From contig NZ_RPOI01000001.1 of NCBI RefSeq assembly GCF_003818115.1, positions 1 to 64,000 on the forward strand: a stretch of DNA of 64,000 bases, written 5' to 3'. Of this stretch, positions 52,423-60,640 are shown piece after piece. Both the position numbers and the translations under genes were made by a program. This DNA is from Citrobacter youngae. GTDB taxonomy: Bacteria; Pseudomonadota; Gammaproteobacteria; Enterobacterales; Enterobacteriaceae. Each line of letters opens with the position of its first letter. Position 1 is the first letter of the stretch. Below the pieces are notes generated by a model that ran no database searches, was not told where the DNA came from, and worked only from the letters and a program-made list of their open reading frames with translations.

Positions 52423-53328
52423 ATGTTATCGATCAATACTAATACCGCATCAATGGCAGCTGTTAACGCTATCAACAAAAGCAGCGCATCTCTGTCTACT
52501 TCTATGGAACGTCTGGCGACAGGTAACCGCATTAACTCTTCAGCTGATGATGCTGCGGGCAAACAGATTGCCAGCCGCCTGACTGCACAGTCCAACGGCA
52601 TGGGCGTTGCACTGAGCAACATTCAGGATGCAACCGCAATGCTGCAGACTGCAGATAGCATGTTTGACGAGATGACCGACGTGCTGGGCCGTATGAAAGA
52701 TCTGTCCACCCAGGCAGCGAACGGAACCTACAACAGCGACGACCTGCAGGCGATGCAGGATGAATACGACGAGCTGGGTCAGCAGATGTCCGATATGCTG
52801 CAGAATACCACCTACGGTGGTACTAACCTGTTTGGTACGAAAGCTACCAGTAACACTGGTGTTTCAGGCCTGTTCCAGAGTTCAGTGACCTTCCAGGTAG
52901 GGGCTGAATCATCTGATACCATGACAGTAGATATCTCCAAGCAATTGGGTTATCTGGTTGACGATCTGAATGATGTCAGTAACTCTTTCCTCACTGACAA
53001 CGCCACCAACGTGAGTGCATCTGGTACTGAGCTGACAGCTTCTGCAGGTGCAGCTAACAACATGATCAGCACCATCCAGACTGCAATGGACGACGTGTCC
53101 AAAATCCAGTCCAAACTGGGTGCGTCTATCAACCGTCTGAACGACACCGCAAACAACCTGACCAGCATGCAGGACAACACCAACGTAGCTATCGGTAACA
53201 TTATGGATACCGACTACGCGACGGAAGCGTCCAACATGACCCAACAGCAGGTACTGATGCAAACCGGTATCACCATGCTGAAGCAGTCCAACAGCATGTC
53301 CAGCATGGTTTCCAGCCTGCTGCAGTAA
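52423..53328 (+). CDS. lafA: Flag-2 flagellin LafA
   Basis: A 301-residue flagellin subunit of the external filament. Conserved D0/D1 ends are present: SINTNTASMAAVNAINK, then RLATGNRINSSADDAAGKQ at the N-terminus and ASINRLNDTANNLTSMQDN with EASNMTQQQVLMQTG at the C-terminus. The central variable part (about residues 125-200) is short, so there is little surface domain. It has few lysines and many serines and threonines (for example TSNTGVSG and SFLTDNATNVSASGTEL region), which would suit O-linked modification. It is flanked by its own promoter and a strong terminator, as for a highly expressed gene. Confidence 0.95.
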   Translation: MLSINTNTASMAAVNAINKSSASLSTSMERLATGNRINSSADDAAGKQIASRLTAQSNGMGVALSNIQDATAMLQTADSMFDEMTDVLGRMKDLSTQAANGTYNSDDLQAMQDEYDELGQQMSDMLQNTTYGGTNLFGTKATSNTGVSGLFQSSVTFQVGAESSDTMTVDISKQLGYLVDDLNDVSNSFLTDNATNVSASGTELTASAGAANNMISTIQTAMDDVSKIQSKLGASINRLNDTANNLTSMQDNTNVAIGNIMDTDYATEASNMTQQQVLMQTGITMLKQSNSMSSMVSSLLQ

Positions 53329-53357
53329 TTCTGTTCAGTGGTGAAATTGTGCCATTA

Positions 53358-53388
53358 ACAACACCGCCGACTGGCGGTGTTGTGCTTT
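53358..53388 (+). terminator. Rho-independent terminator of lafA
   Basis: An 11-base-pair perfect stem ACAACACCGCC/GGCGGTGTTGT with a 4-base loop is followed by GCTTT. It lies 30 bases after the flagellin stop and makes lafA a separate transcription unit. Confidence 0.85.
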
Positions 53389-53481
53389 CAGCGGCAGAAG
53401 GTTGGTCAGGATGTTTCCTGTTCAACGGAAATTCGATTTCCGTATGCTTAGTAATTAATTGATTTTAAATGAAATTAAAAC

Positions 53482-53497
53482 TGGCATACATTTTGCT
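53482..53497 (+). promoter_or_regulatory. Sigma54 promoter of the lafB operon
   Basis: TGGCATACATTTTGCT has GG (53483-53484) and GC (53495-53496) ten bases apart and is nearly identical to the lfgB promoter (TGGCATACATATTGCT). It lies 32 bases before the lafB ATG. Confidence 0.88.
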
Positions 53498-53528
53498 TTA
53501 ATACCGATAACGTCGCACGGAGTTATTC

Positions 53529-54830
53529 ATGATCAACCCTAGAACCATGGCGAAAGCCGCAGCCTATGCTGATATCGCCACGCAGAGCGCCAACCTGCAA
53601 CAGCAGCAGGCAGAGTTGGATGCTGAAAGCAGCGGGCTTGATTCGCTGAGCACGGCATTAACCGATTTCCAGTCGGCTATTGATGCCTTGAACAGTGATA
53701 CTGCTGGTCCACTGACCTTTTCAGCGACATCGAATAACGACTCTACGACGGTTTCTGCCAACTCGGAAGCGCAGGCGGGAACGTACTCATTTTATGTTAG
53801 CAAGCTGGCACAGGGGCAGCAGTCTACCTTCCAGATGACAGACAATATTTATGAGGCGACCGGTACATTTGATCTGACCATGGAAGATGGCAGCAGCATG
53901 GAGATCGATCTTTCTACGGCCGATAGCGATAACGATGGCTATATCGATGCCACCGGGCTGGTTGATGCTATCAATAGTTGTGACGAAAACCCGGGCGTTT
54001 CGGCTGCGCTGGTGAAAACAGATGGCCAGACAACCATTATGCTGACATCTGACACTACCGGCGCACAAAGTGGTTTCACGGCGACAGTGAATGGCACGGT
54101 CATTGCCAGCCCGGAAACCGCGATGACAGCTCCACAAGATGCGGAAATTAATCTGGGAGGTAAGGATGGGCCGGTCATCACCAGCAGCAGCAATACCTTC
54201 GATGATGTGATTCCTGGTGTGACCATGACCTTTACGGAGGTCAGCGATCCAGACGATGCCAGTGATGTCACGACGATTACTGTGGCAGAAGACTCCAGCG
54301 CTTCACAGGCAAAAGTACAAACCTTTGTTGATGCCTATAACACTCTTGTCGACACAGTAGATTCATTAACCAGCAATGGCGGTGATGGTTCTAATCCTGG
54401 TGTTTTCGCCGGTGACGCCGGGCTCAGTTCATTAACCAACCAACTTGATGATATCGCCCACTCATACTACGACGGCGTATCGATTGTTGATTATGGCATC
54501 TCGCTTGATTCCGACGGTCATTTAGAAATTGACTCCGATAAGTTTAACGAAGCGATGGAAGCGAACCCGGATGGCCTGACGTCGATTTTTGTCGGTGATG
54601 ACAGCATGGTTGCACAGATGGATGACCTGATGGACAGCTATCTGGACTCCAGTACCGGCATCATCACTATGCGTGAAGACAATATTGAGGATCAGCAGAG
54701 CAAAATCCAGGACGAAAGCGATCAGCTTACAGAAACCTATAACACCAACTACGAACGCTACCTGGAAGAGTACACCAATACGCTGATTGAAACGTACACC
54801 ATGAAAGTGAGTATGGCCGCGTTTATGTAA
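53529..54830 (+). CDS. lafB: Flag-2 filament cap protein LafB (FliD family, HAP2)
   Basis: A 433-residue capping protein that directs flagellin insertion at the filament tip. The N-terminal coiled-coil region (about 1-60) and the C-terminal one (about 360-433) match the FliD pattern, including KVQTFVDAYNTLVDTVDSLT in the middle and YNTNYERYLEEYTNTL near the end. The central part is rich in Ser, Thr and Asp. It starts a sigma54-driven operon lafBCDEFSTU. Confidence 0.93.
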   Translation: MINPRTMAKAAAYADIATQSANLQQQQAELDAESSGLDSLSTALTDFQSAIDALNSDTAGPLTFSATSNNDSTTVSANSEAQAGTYSFYVSKLAQGQQSTFQMTDNIYEATGTFDLTMEDGSSMEIDLSTADSDNDGYIDATGLVDAINSCDENPGVSAALVKTDGQTTIMLTSDTTGAQSGFTATVNGTVIASPETAMTAPQDAEINLGGKDGPVITSSSNTFDDVIPGVTMTFTEVSDPDDASDVTTITVAEDSSASQAKVQTFVDAYNTLVDTVDSLTSNGGDGSNPGVFAGDAGLSSLTNQLDDIAHSYYDGVSIVDYGISLDSDGHLEIDSDKFNEAMEANPDGLTSIFVGDDSMVAQMDDLMDSYLDSSTGIITMREDNIEDQQSKIQDESDQLTETYNTNYERYLEEYTNTLIETYTMKVSMAAFM

Positions 54831-54863
54831 GCGACCGGTTTAGTAAAAGAATAGAGAGTCAAT

Positions 54864-55256
54864 ATGTACGACACGCAGGATGGTTATTCGCAATACAAAG
54901 AGATGGATCTTGCTGCCCGTACGGCAGCAGCGTCACCTCTGGAACTAGTGCTGGTGCTGTTTTCCGGTTTGATGGACGAACTGGAACGCGCCAAAAGCCA
55001 TATTGAAAACAAACGCTATGAGCGTAAAGCGCAGAGCATCAATAAGTGCATCGATATTCTCAACGCTCTAACCAGCTCGCTGGAGTTTGAAACGGGCGGC
55101 GAACTGGTGGTGAATCTGTCCCGACTTTATGACCACTGCGTCTATCGTCTGTATGAAGCCAGCGGCGAACTGTCGTTAGAAAAAATTGATGAAGTGATCC
55201 TGATCCTGACGAATCTGCGCACAGGTTGGGAAGGTTTGTCGGCAAAGCTGGGGTAA
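54864..55256 (+). CDS. lafC: Flagellin chaperone LafC (FliS family)
   Basis: A 130-residue helical cytoplasmic protein. FliS family features include ASPLELVLVLFSGLMDELERAK and INKCIDILNALTSSLEFETGGEL (shown as LELVLVLFSGLMDELERA and INKCIDILNALTSSLEF). It binds unfolded LafA and delivers it to the export gate. It is 33 bases after lafB and four before lafD. Confidence 0.93.
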   Translation: MYDTQDGYSQYKEMDLAARTAAASPLELVLVLFSGLMDELERAKSHIENKRYERKAQSINKCIDILNALTSSLEFETGGELVVNLSRLYDHCVYRLYEASGELSLEKIDEVILILTNLRTGWEGLSAKLG

Positions 55257-55260
55257 GACG

Positions 55261-55578
55261 ATGGAAAGAGAACGCCAGCAACAACAGCTTTATGCCCTGG
55301 TAAAAGAGATGAACGACGCCCTCGATCAACAGCGTTGGCGGCGATTACCCGGCCTGCATCAGCAGGTAATGCGTGTTTTTCATGAATATGAAGCCTGGGA
55401 AACGGATGCCAGCGCGTTGCGCAAGGTCAAAGACAACATGCTTTCGGCATTTGAGGCGCTGATTGCGCGGCGAACTCAGCGTGCGGAAGAACTCAAAGCG
55501 CGAATGGATAAACATCAGCAAAACCAGGAAGGCATGTTGGCGTACTCAATGGTTAATTTAATGTCGGAGAAGGCATGA
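55261..55578 (+). CDS. lafD: Flag-2 chaperone LafD (FliT-like)
   Basis: A 105-residue, highly charged helical protein. Its position between the FliS and FliK homologues and its size agree with FliT, the chaperone for the filament cap. The sequence itself is not strongly diagnostic. It overlaps lafE by four bases. Confidence 0.75.
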   Translation: MERERQQQQLYALVKEMNDALDQQRWRRLPGLHQQVMRVFHEYEAWETDASALRKVKDNMLSAFEALIARRTQRAEELKARMDKHQQNQEGMLAYSMVNLMSEKA

Positions 55579-56753
55579 ATCCTGTATTACTGGCCTCGGC
55601 CAGTGCGTTGGCAGAGGCCACGCCTGAAAAAATGGCTATTTCGGCTCCAACGACTCCTGCGGGCGGTAGCGCGTTTGCATTACCGCAGAGCGGGCTTAAC
55701 GTGGTAGCTGAACGCCTGATCGGCGCAAAAGTCAGCCAACAGCAGGCATCGACGGCTGAGCACAACCACGATGACGCAGATCCTGCGGCCATGCAGGCAT
55801 TGCTGGCGATGCTGTTGGCGCAACCGGCTCAGACGGCAACGCCCGCGGCGGCGCAGAAGCAGCCCGGCGGCGAAGTGCTGAAAATGCTGGCGCAGGCGCA
55901 AAACACGGGGGCCGGATCTTCGCTTCTGCGCCAACTGGCGAGCGCGATGGCCGGGCAAGGAAAAACGTCCACGCCGTCGGCTGAGCAGCACGCCACCGAT
56001 TCATCGTCATTGCCGCCAAAGCTGCAAACGTTACTGGCGTCAATGACCGAGGATTTGCCTCAGGCTACCCCGGATCAACAGGCTAAACTGGCGACGTTCT
56101 CTGCCCAGGATCTCCGTGCGATTGCGCCTGAATCCGCATCGCTCTCGCCCTCACAGCAAATTTCCGCTCGGATGAAATCAGCACAGAATGGCGTTCCTCG
56201 CCCAGTGATAGAGAGAAAAACGTCTGCTGTACCGGCGAATCCAACGCTCTCTACGCAATCCTTGCTGAATACGGCGGCGCAGGGCAATCAGCCGGTGAAC
56301 GCCCTGAGCGACCACAACATCGCGTCGACGCAAGTTTCCGCACCCGTCACGGTATCAACGGAGGAACTCGGCGAGAAACTGACCGCATTGCTCAAAGACA
56401 GAATTCAATTCCAGTTGGGCCAGCAACAGCAGGTATCGACCATTCGTCTTGACCCGCCATCGCTTGGCAAACTGGAAATTGCCGTGCAACTGGATGCAGG
56501 CAAGCTGATGGTGCACATCGGCGCAAATCAGAGCGATGTCTGCCGTTCGCTGCAGCAATTTAGCGATAACTTACGTCAGCATCTGACAGCGCAGAACTTC
56601 ATGGAAGTGAATGTTCAGGTCTCTTCTGAGGGGCAATCGCAACAACAGCAACAGCAACAGTCTGGTCATCAACAGGACGAGGTGACATCAGCGTTAATGC
56701 TGAATGATGATCCTCAATTTCAACGGAATGAATCCGTTCTGATCAAAGTGTAA
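55575..56753 (+). CDS. lafE: Flag-2 hook-length control protein LafE (FliK family)
   Basis: A 392-residue secreted ruler protein. The N-terminal 270 residues are Ala, Gln, Ser and Pro-rich and disordered. The FliK C-terminal switch domain lies at about 275-355 (QVSTIRLDPPSLGKLEIAVQ, then VCRSLQQFSDNLRQHL), which acts on LfhB to end hook growth. A glutamine run (QQQQQQQ) follows at about 357-365. Identical order to the Flag-2 loci of other enterobacteria. Confidence 0.92.
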   Translation: MNPVLLASASALAEATPEKMAISAPTTPAGGSAFALPQSGLNVVAERLIGAKVSQQQASTAEHNHDDADPAAMQALLAMLLAQPAQTATPAAAQKQPGGEVLKMLAQAQNTGAGSSLLRQLASAMAGQGKTSTPSAEQHATDSSSLPPKLQTLLASMTEDLPQATPDQQAKLATFSAQDLRAIAPESASLSPSQQISARMKSAQNGVPRPVIERKTSAVPANPTLSTQSLLNTAAQGNQPVNALSDHNIASTQVSAPVTVSTEELGEKLTALLKDRIQFQLGQQQQVSTIRLDPPSLGKLEIAVQLDAGKLMVHIGANQSDVCRSLQQFSDNLRQHLTAQNFMEVNVQVSSEGQSQQQQQQQSGHQQDEVTSALMLNDDPQFQRNESVLIKV

Positions 56754-56760
56754 AAGCAAA

Positions 56761-57240
56761 ATGAAGAAAATCGTTATCGCATGTGTGATTAGTTCCGTCG
56801 TTGCTCTCGGTATTGCAGGTGGAGCAGGGTGGGGTATTTATCATTTTATGAATAAAGGTGCGAAAGCTAAGGTAGCTACGACAGCAAACCTGGCTGAGAT
56901 ACCCGAAGAGAATCAGGATGAGAGCAGCAGCATTTTTGTCTCCCTGCCGGAAACGGTGGTGACGCTTCATGATAATGAAGGAGCGGACAGATATATGGTG
57001 GCAGAGCTGGTGATGGTTGTTGATTCAGATAAGGATGCTGAAAAAATTAAGAAAGATGAACCGCTCTATCAAAGTATTACGGTAGATGAACTCTCGAATA
57101 TGAAATATGAAGAGATTCGCGCTTTAAAAATATCTGAAATCAGAACCATGGTTTCTAATACGCTGAAAAAAGAGTTAGCGCGACGCAAAATGGCGACACC
57201 GTATAAGGACATATTGGTGAAAAAAGTCGTGTTTCAATAA
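56761..57240 (+). CDS. lafF: Flag-2 motor-associated membrane protein LafF (FliL family)
   Basis: A 159-residue single-pass inner-membrane protein with transmembrane segment at about residues 4-27. The periplasmic FliL domain includes VSLPETVVTLHDNEGADRYM and the ending DILVKKVVFQ. FliL surrounds the stator and stabilises it. It is seven bases after lafE. Confidence 0.9.
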   Translation: MKKIVIACVISSVVALGIAGGAGWGIYHFMNKGAKAKVATTANLAEIPEENQDESSSIFVSLPETVVTLHDNEGADRYMVAELVMVVDSDKDAEKIKKDEPLYQSITVDELSNMKYEEIRALKISEIRTMVSNTLKKELARRKMATPYKDILVKKVVFQ

Positions 57241-57260
57241 GCGGCGAGCCAGAGAATAAC

Positions 57261-57977
57261 ATGATACAGGATGCTTACGAGTCAGAAGACTTTAATGCGA
57301 CGCCCGTGCTGACGCCAAAACAGGAGAGCCATTATTTACAGGCTTATCTGCCTTTGGTGCGCAAAGTGGTGCGTCAACTTGCGCCGCAATGTACCTGCGT
57401 TATGGACCGGCAGGATATGGAGCAAACGGCGCTGATGGGATTGCTGAATGCGATTCGCCGCTACGGCCAGCCGGATGAAGGGTTTGCCGGTTATGCCGTC
57501 CATCGTATACGCGGCGCCATACTGGATGAACTTCGCAGTCTCGACTGGCGACCTCGTCAGTTACGACAAAAATACCATCAGATTAAAGATCTGATTCGTG
57601 ACGCGCGCACCCAACTTGGGCATGAACCCTCATGGGAAGATCTCTCTAAGCTCGGACTCTCGTCTGAGGATTACCAGGAATATCAACAACTGGAAGGCGC
57701 AGAAACGCTGGCCAGTCTGGATGAATTACTGAACGGCGATATACCCGTCGGGACGCTCGAAGGGCGAGGTCTTGAAGAGCAGATAGTGACGCAGGAAATG
57801 CTCGGTCACGCCCTGAGTCAGCTTAGTGAAAAAGAGAACCTCGTGCTCTCGATGTATTACCAGCATGACATGAATTTAAAAGAGATCGCGCTGGTACTTG
57901 GGCTAACAGAAGCCCGAATTTGTCAAATGAATAAAAAAATCACGCACAAGATTCGTGATTGTTTATATCCAGATTAA
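57261..57977 (+). CDS. lafS: Sigma28-type sigma factor LafS (FliA family)
   Basis: A 238-residue flagellar sigma factor. Region 2 includes YLPLVRKVVRQLAPQ, then DMEQTALMGLLNAIRRYGQ and FAGYAVHRIRGAILDELRSLDW; region 4 has ENLVLSMYYQHDMNLKEIALVLGLTEARICQ (given as LVLSMYYQHDMNLKEIAL). It directs late genes such as lafA and lfgM and is restrained by LfgM. It lies in the lafB operon downstream of lafF. Confidence 0.94.
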   Translation: MIQDAYESEDFNATPVLTPKQESHYLQAYLPLVRKVVRQLAPQCTCVMDRQDMEQTALMGLLNAIRRYGQPDEGFAGYAVHRIRGAILDELRSLDWRPRQLRQKYHQIKDLIRDARTQLGHEPSWEDLSKLGLSSEDYQEYQQLEGAETLASLDELLNGDIPVGTLEGRGLEEQIVTQEMLGHALSQLSEKENLVLSMYYQHDMNLKEIALVLGLTEARICQMNKKITHKIRDCLYPD

Positions 57978-58006
57978 CAATTTCGAATTGAAATGCGGAG
58001 GACGTA

Positions 58007-58870
58007 ATGCAAAAGATTTTAGGTTTACTGGTGGTTATAGGTTGCGTATTTGGTGGTTATTTTGAGGCTGGTGGGCAGCTAATTGCCATCTGGCAGCCAG
58101 CGGAAATTATCATTATTATCGGGGCCGGTCTCGGCGCTATGATTATTGGTAACCCGATGCATGTGCTGAAAGAGATCGTTCATCAGATCAAAGGGGTGAT
58201 CAGTAAAAAGAAAATGGGACCGGAGTTCCAGCGCCAGTTGCTGATGTGCCTGTATGAACTATTGGAAATGGTGCAAAACGGCGGTCTGCGTATGCTGGAT
58301 CAGCATATTGAACAGCCGGAAGAAAGTACCATCTTCCAGAAATACCCGCTGGTGCTGACCCAAAAACGCCTGGTGACATTTATCGCCGATAACTTCCGCC
58401 TGATGGCGATGGGCAAAATTGATGCCCATGAGCTGGAAGGCATTTTGGACCAGGAGCTGGACACTGCGGAAGAGTCGCTGTTAACACCTTCGCGCTCCCT
58501 GCAGCGCACCGCTGAGGCAATGCCTGGCTTTGGTATCTGTGCGGCGGTACTCGGGATTATCATCACCATGCAGTCTATTGATGGCTCCATTGCGCTGATC
58601 GGCCTGAAAGTGGCTGCGGCGCTGGTGGGGACATTCTTAGGGGTATTCATCTGTTACTGTCTGATGGACCCGCTGGCTAACGCTATGGAACAGCAGGCGC
58701 GGGCGGAACATTCGCTACTGGAATGCGTGCGCACCGTACTGGTGGCGCAGGCGGGCGGTAAGCCGACGCTGCTGGCGGTCGATGCGGGCCGTAAACTTCT
58801 TCATCTGGCTTCTAAACCGACTTTCGCCAATCTGGATGCGTGGGTCAATGCGATGCTGGAGCAGGAATAA
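58007..58870 (+). CDS. lafT: Flag-2 stator protein LafT (MotA family)
   Basis: A 287-residue inner-membrane stator with four transmembrane segments (about 3-20, 31-50, 178-195, 200-222) and a large cytoplasmic loop of charged residues that pushes on LfiG. Conserved features are PGFGICAAVLGIIITM and AALVGTFLGVFICY. It pairs with LafU to conduct ions. GCGGAGGACG precedes the start. Confidence 0.95.
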   Translation: MQKILGLLVVIGCVFGGYFEAGGQLIAIWQPAEIIIIIGAGLGAMIIGNPMHVLKEIVHQIKGVISKKKMGPEFQRQLLMCLYELLEMVQNGGLRMLDQHIEQPEESTIFQKYPLVLTQKRLVTFIADNFRLMAMGKIDAHELEGILDQELDTAEESLLTPSRSLQRTAEAMPGFGICAAVLGIIITMQSIDGSIALIGLKVAAALVGTFLGVFICYCLMDPLANAMEQQARAEHSLLECVRTVLVAQAGGKPTLLAVDAGRKLLHLASKPTFANLDAWVNAMLEQE

Positions 58871-58872
58871 GC

Positions 58873-59871
58873 ATGAGGAAGGGGCCAAATCGCCGCGATC
58901 GCGGCGCAAAGACCACCATTATCCGGCGGCAAATTAAAAAGAATCATGCGGGCCATCACGGTGGCGCGTGGAAGGTGGCATTTGCTGACTTCACGCTGGC
59001 AATGATGGCGTTGTTTATGACCCTATGGATTGTGAACAGCGTCAGTAAGGCCGATCGTGAAAACATCGTCGCGGCGCTGCATGGACAGTCTATTTTTAAC
59101 GGTGGCGGCATGGCGCCGTTAAACAAGCTCGGCAAACAGCCGATAGCGCCGGGCGCGCAGAAGAAAAACGTCACGCGCAACAAGCTGGATAAGACGGCTA
59201 CCCCGCAAGATACGGCGAAGATCACCGAAGATAACGCCAAAAAAGCGCTGGATGTGAATGAAAAAGCGGTGCTGCTGAAGCAAAAATCAGCCCGTGAATT
59301 GGGCGAGCTGGCGACCGACATTAACGTCATCGCCCGCAATGCGCATATGGAAACCAACCTTGAGATGGAGATTGTTCCTCAGGGGCTGCGCGTGCTGATT
59401 AAAGATGACCAGAACCGGAATATGTTTGAACGCGGCAGCGCCAAAATTATGCCGTTCTTTAAATCGCTGCTGGTTGCGCTGGCCCCCGTGTTTGACTCGC
59501 TGGACAACAAGATAATCATCACCGGGCATACGGATGCGATGAGCTATAAGAGCAACATTTACAACAACTGGAACCTCTCTGGCGACCGTGCTTTGTCAGC
59601 ACGACGCGTGCTGGAAGACGCCGGCATGCCGCAGGATAAAGTCATGCAGGTTAGCGCCATGGCGGACCAAATGCTGCTGGATGCGAAAAACCCGGAAAGC
59701 GCAGGCAACCGTCGTATTGAGATCATGGTGTTAACGCAAAGTGCTTCCGATACGCTGTATCAATATTTTGGTCAGCACGGCGAGAAAGTGGTTCAGCCGC
59801 TGGTTGATAAGCTGGACAAGCAAAAGCAGGTGACTTCTTTACGTCAACCCTCTGCTCCCGTCACGCATTAA
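58873..59871 (+). CDS. lafU: Flag-2 stator protein LafU (MotB family), full length
   Basis: A 332-residue stator subunit. A single transmembrane segment (about residues 38-57, AFADFTLAMMALFMTLWIV) carries the ion-binding aspartate at about residue 39, in the context typical of proton-type MotB. The peptidoglycan-binding OmpA-like domain spans about 205-310 (IITGHTDAMSY, LSGDRALSARRVL, NRRIEIMVL). In E. coli K-12 lafU/mbhA is a truncated remnant; this copy is complete. The start ATG 58873 lies two bases after the lafT stop; a longer frame from 58840 overlaps lafT. Confidence 0.95.
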   Translation: MRKGPNRRDRGAKTTIIRRQIKKNHAGHHGGAWKVAFADFTLAMMALFMTLWIVNSVSKADRENIVAALHGQSIFNGGGMAPLNKLGKQPIAPGAQKKNVTRNKLDKTATPQDTAKITEDNAKKALDVNEKAVLLKQKSARELGELATDINVIARNAHMETNLEMEIVPQGLRVLIKDDQNRNMFERGSAKIMPFFKSLLVALAPVFDSLDNKIIITGHTDAMSYKSNIYNNWNLSGDRALSARRVLEDAGMPQDKVMQVSAMADQMLLDAKNPESAGNRRIEIMVLTQSASDTLYQYFGQHGEKVVQPLVDKLDKQKQVTSLRQPSAPVTH

Positions 59872-59882
59872 TTTTGTTCTCC

Positions 59883-59903
59883 GCCCCCACGCAATGTGGG
59901 GGC
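59883..59903. other. GC-rich hairpin after lafU
   Basis: GCCCCCAC-GCAAT-GTGGGGGC forms an 8-base-pair stem 12 bases after the lafU stop. No T-run follows, so it is not a classical terminator on the plus strand, though it could end mRNA processing or reduce read-through into the next gene. Confidence 0.5.
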
Positions 59904-59926
59904 AAATTATCCCGCAGGAAGGCAAT

Positions 59927-60574
59927 ATGATAGATATAGCCCATATTATTCCATTGGATATTCATACTGATAACGTCACCGATGTGGCTTGTCAGGGGGC
60001 GCATTTCGACCCGGTTTCAGGTATCTGGTACGCCGAACCTCATGAGTTAAATGAGACGCTGCGCGAGCATGTTTACGCGACGGACAATTTTAATATTGTG
60101 GCTCCTTATTACCTGGTTATTACGTCGAAAATGCAATGCTGGAATTGCCATCAGCCCACGCATATTCATGGTGTGATGCTTACCCGGTTTATCAAACAAA
60201 ATCAGGATGATAAAAGATGGATGTCCGTGCGGCGCAATACATTTTTGTTCCATATCAACACGCTGCCGGAAGAGATAAAAAAGAACATCAAAGCCAGCAA
60301 TTACTATCTGGATAAAAGTAAAACGACCGGGCTACGTTACTGGATGAACCATTGTGAAATCTGTGGAGAACGCCTGGGTGACTACGAGCTGTTCTGCGTC
60401 GAAGATGATGCATTTCGTCTGATGACGATTGAAAAACTTTTGCGGGCAAATGTGCGCAAAGTGAATAAGTTGTTTGTCAGTACGGCAGGAAATCCCGCCG
60501 ACCATGCGCCAAAAGACATTGTGCGTTATCTGTGTGATGCGCGCTTTGTGATGAATGGACCCGCACTGACGTAG
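59927..60574 (+). CDS. Unknown protein with CxxC pairs, between lafU and dinB
   Basis: A 215-residue soluble protein I do not recognise in full. An N-terminal part (about residues 15-38, ACQGAHFDPVSGIWYAEP) resembles the short DUF5710-type fold found in some DNA-processing proteins. Two CxxC motifs follow (CWNC at about 70-73 and CEIC at about 142-145), enough to hold one zinc ion. The ATG at 59927 follows AGGAAGG. It lies at the distal edge of the Flag-2 locus in the same direction as the laf genes but is not a flagellar family. It is probably accessory cargo. Confidence 0.75.
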   Translation: MIDIAHIIPLDIHTDNVTDVACQGAHFDPVSGIWYAEPHELNETLREHVYATDNFNIVAPYYLVITSKMQCWNCHQPTHIHGVMLTRFIKQNQDDKRWMSVRRNTFLFHINTLPEEIKKNIKASNYYLDKSKTTGLRYWMNHCEICGERLGDYELFCVEDDAFRLMTIEKLLRANVRKVNKLFVSTAGNPADHAPKDIVRYLCDARFVMNGPALT

Positions 60575-60604
60575 CAGAGGTACAGACTTCTCATATCGTA
60601 AAAA

Positions 60605-60624
60605 TACTGTATACTTAAACAGTG
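60605..60624 (+). promoter_or_regulatory. LexA (SOS) box of dinB
   Basis: TACTGTATACTTAAACAGTG contains CTGT-N8-ACAG, the exact LexA consensus spacing. The -10 element TATACT (60610-60615) lies inside it, so LexA would block the promoter directly. It is 16 bases before the dinB start. Confidence 0.95.
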
Positions 60625-60640
60625 TTGTGAGAGGTGAATC

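Noticed and set aside
56640-56670. Glutamine-codon run in lafE as a contingency repeat
   Set aside because: The CAA/CAG repeats keep the frame when changed by units and FliK proteins commonly have such linkers, so phase variation is not indicated.
59883-59903. Rho-independent terminator after lafU
   Set aside because: The hairpin is strong but is followed by AAATTA on the plus strand with no T-run, so it was listed only as a hairpin.
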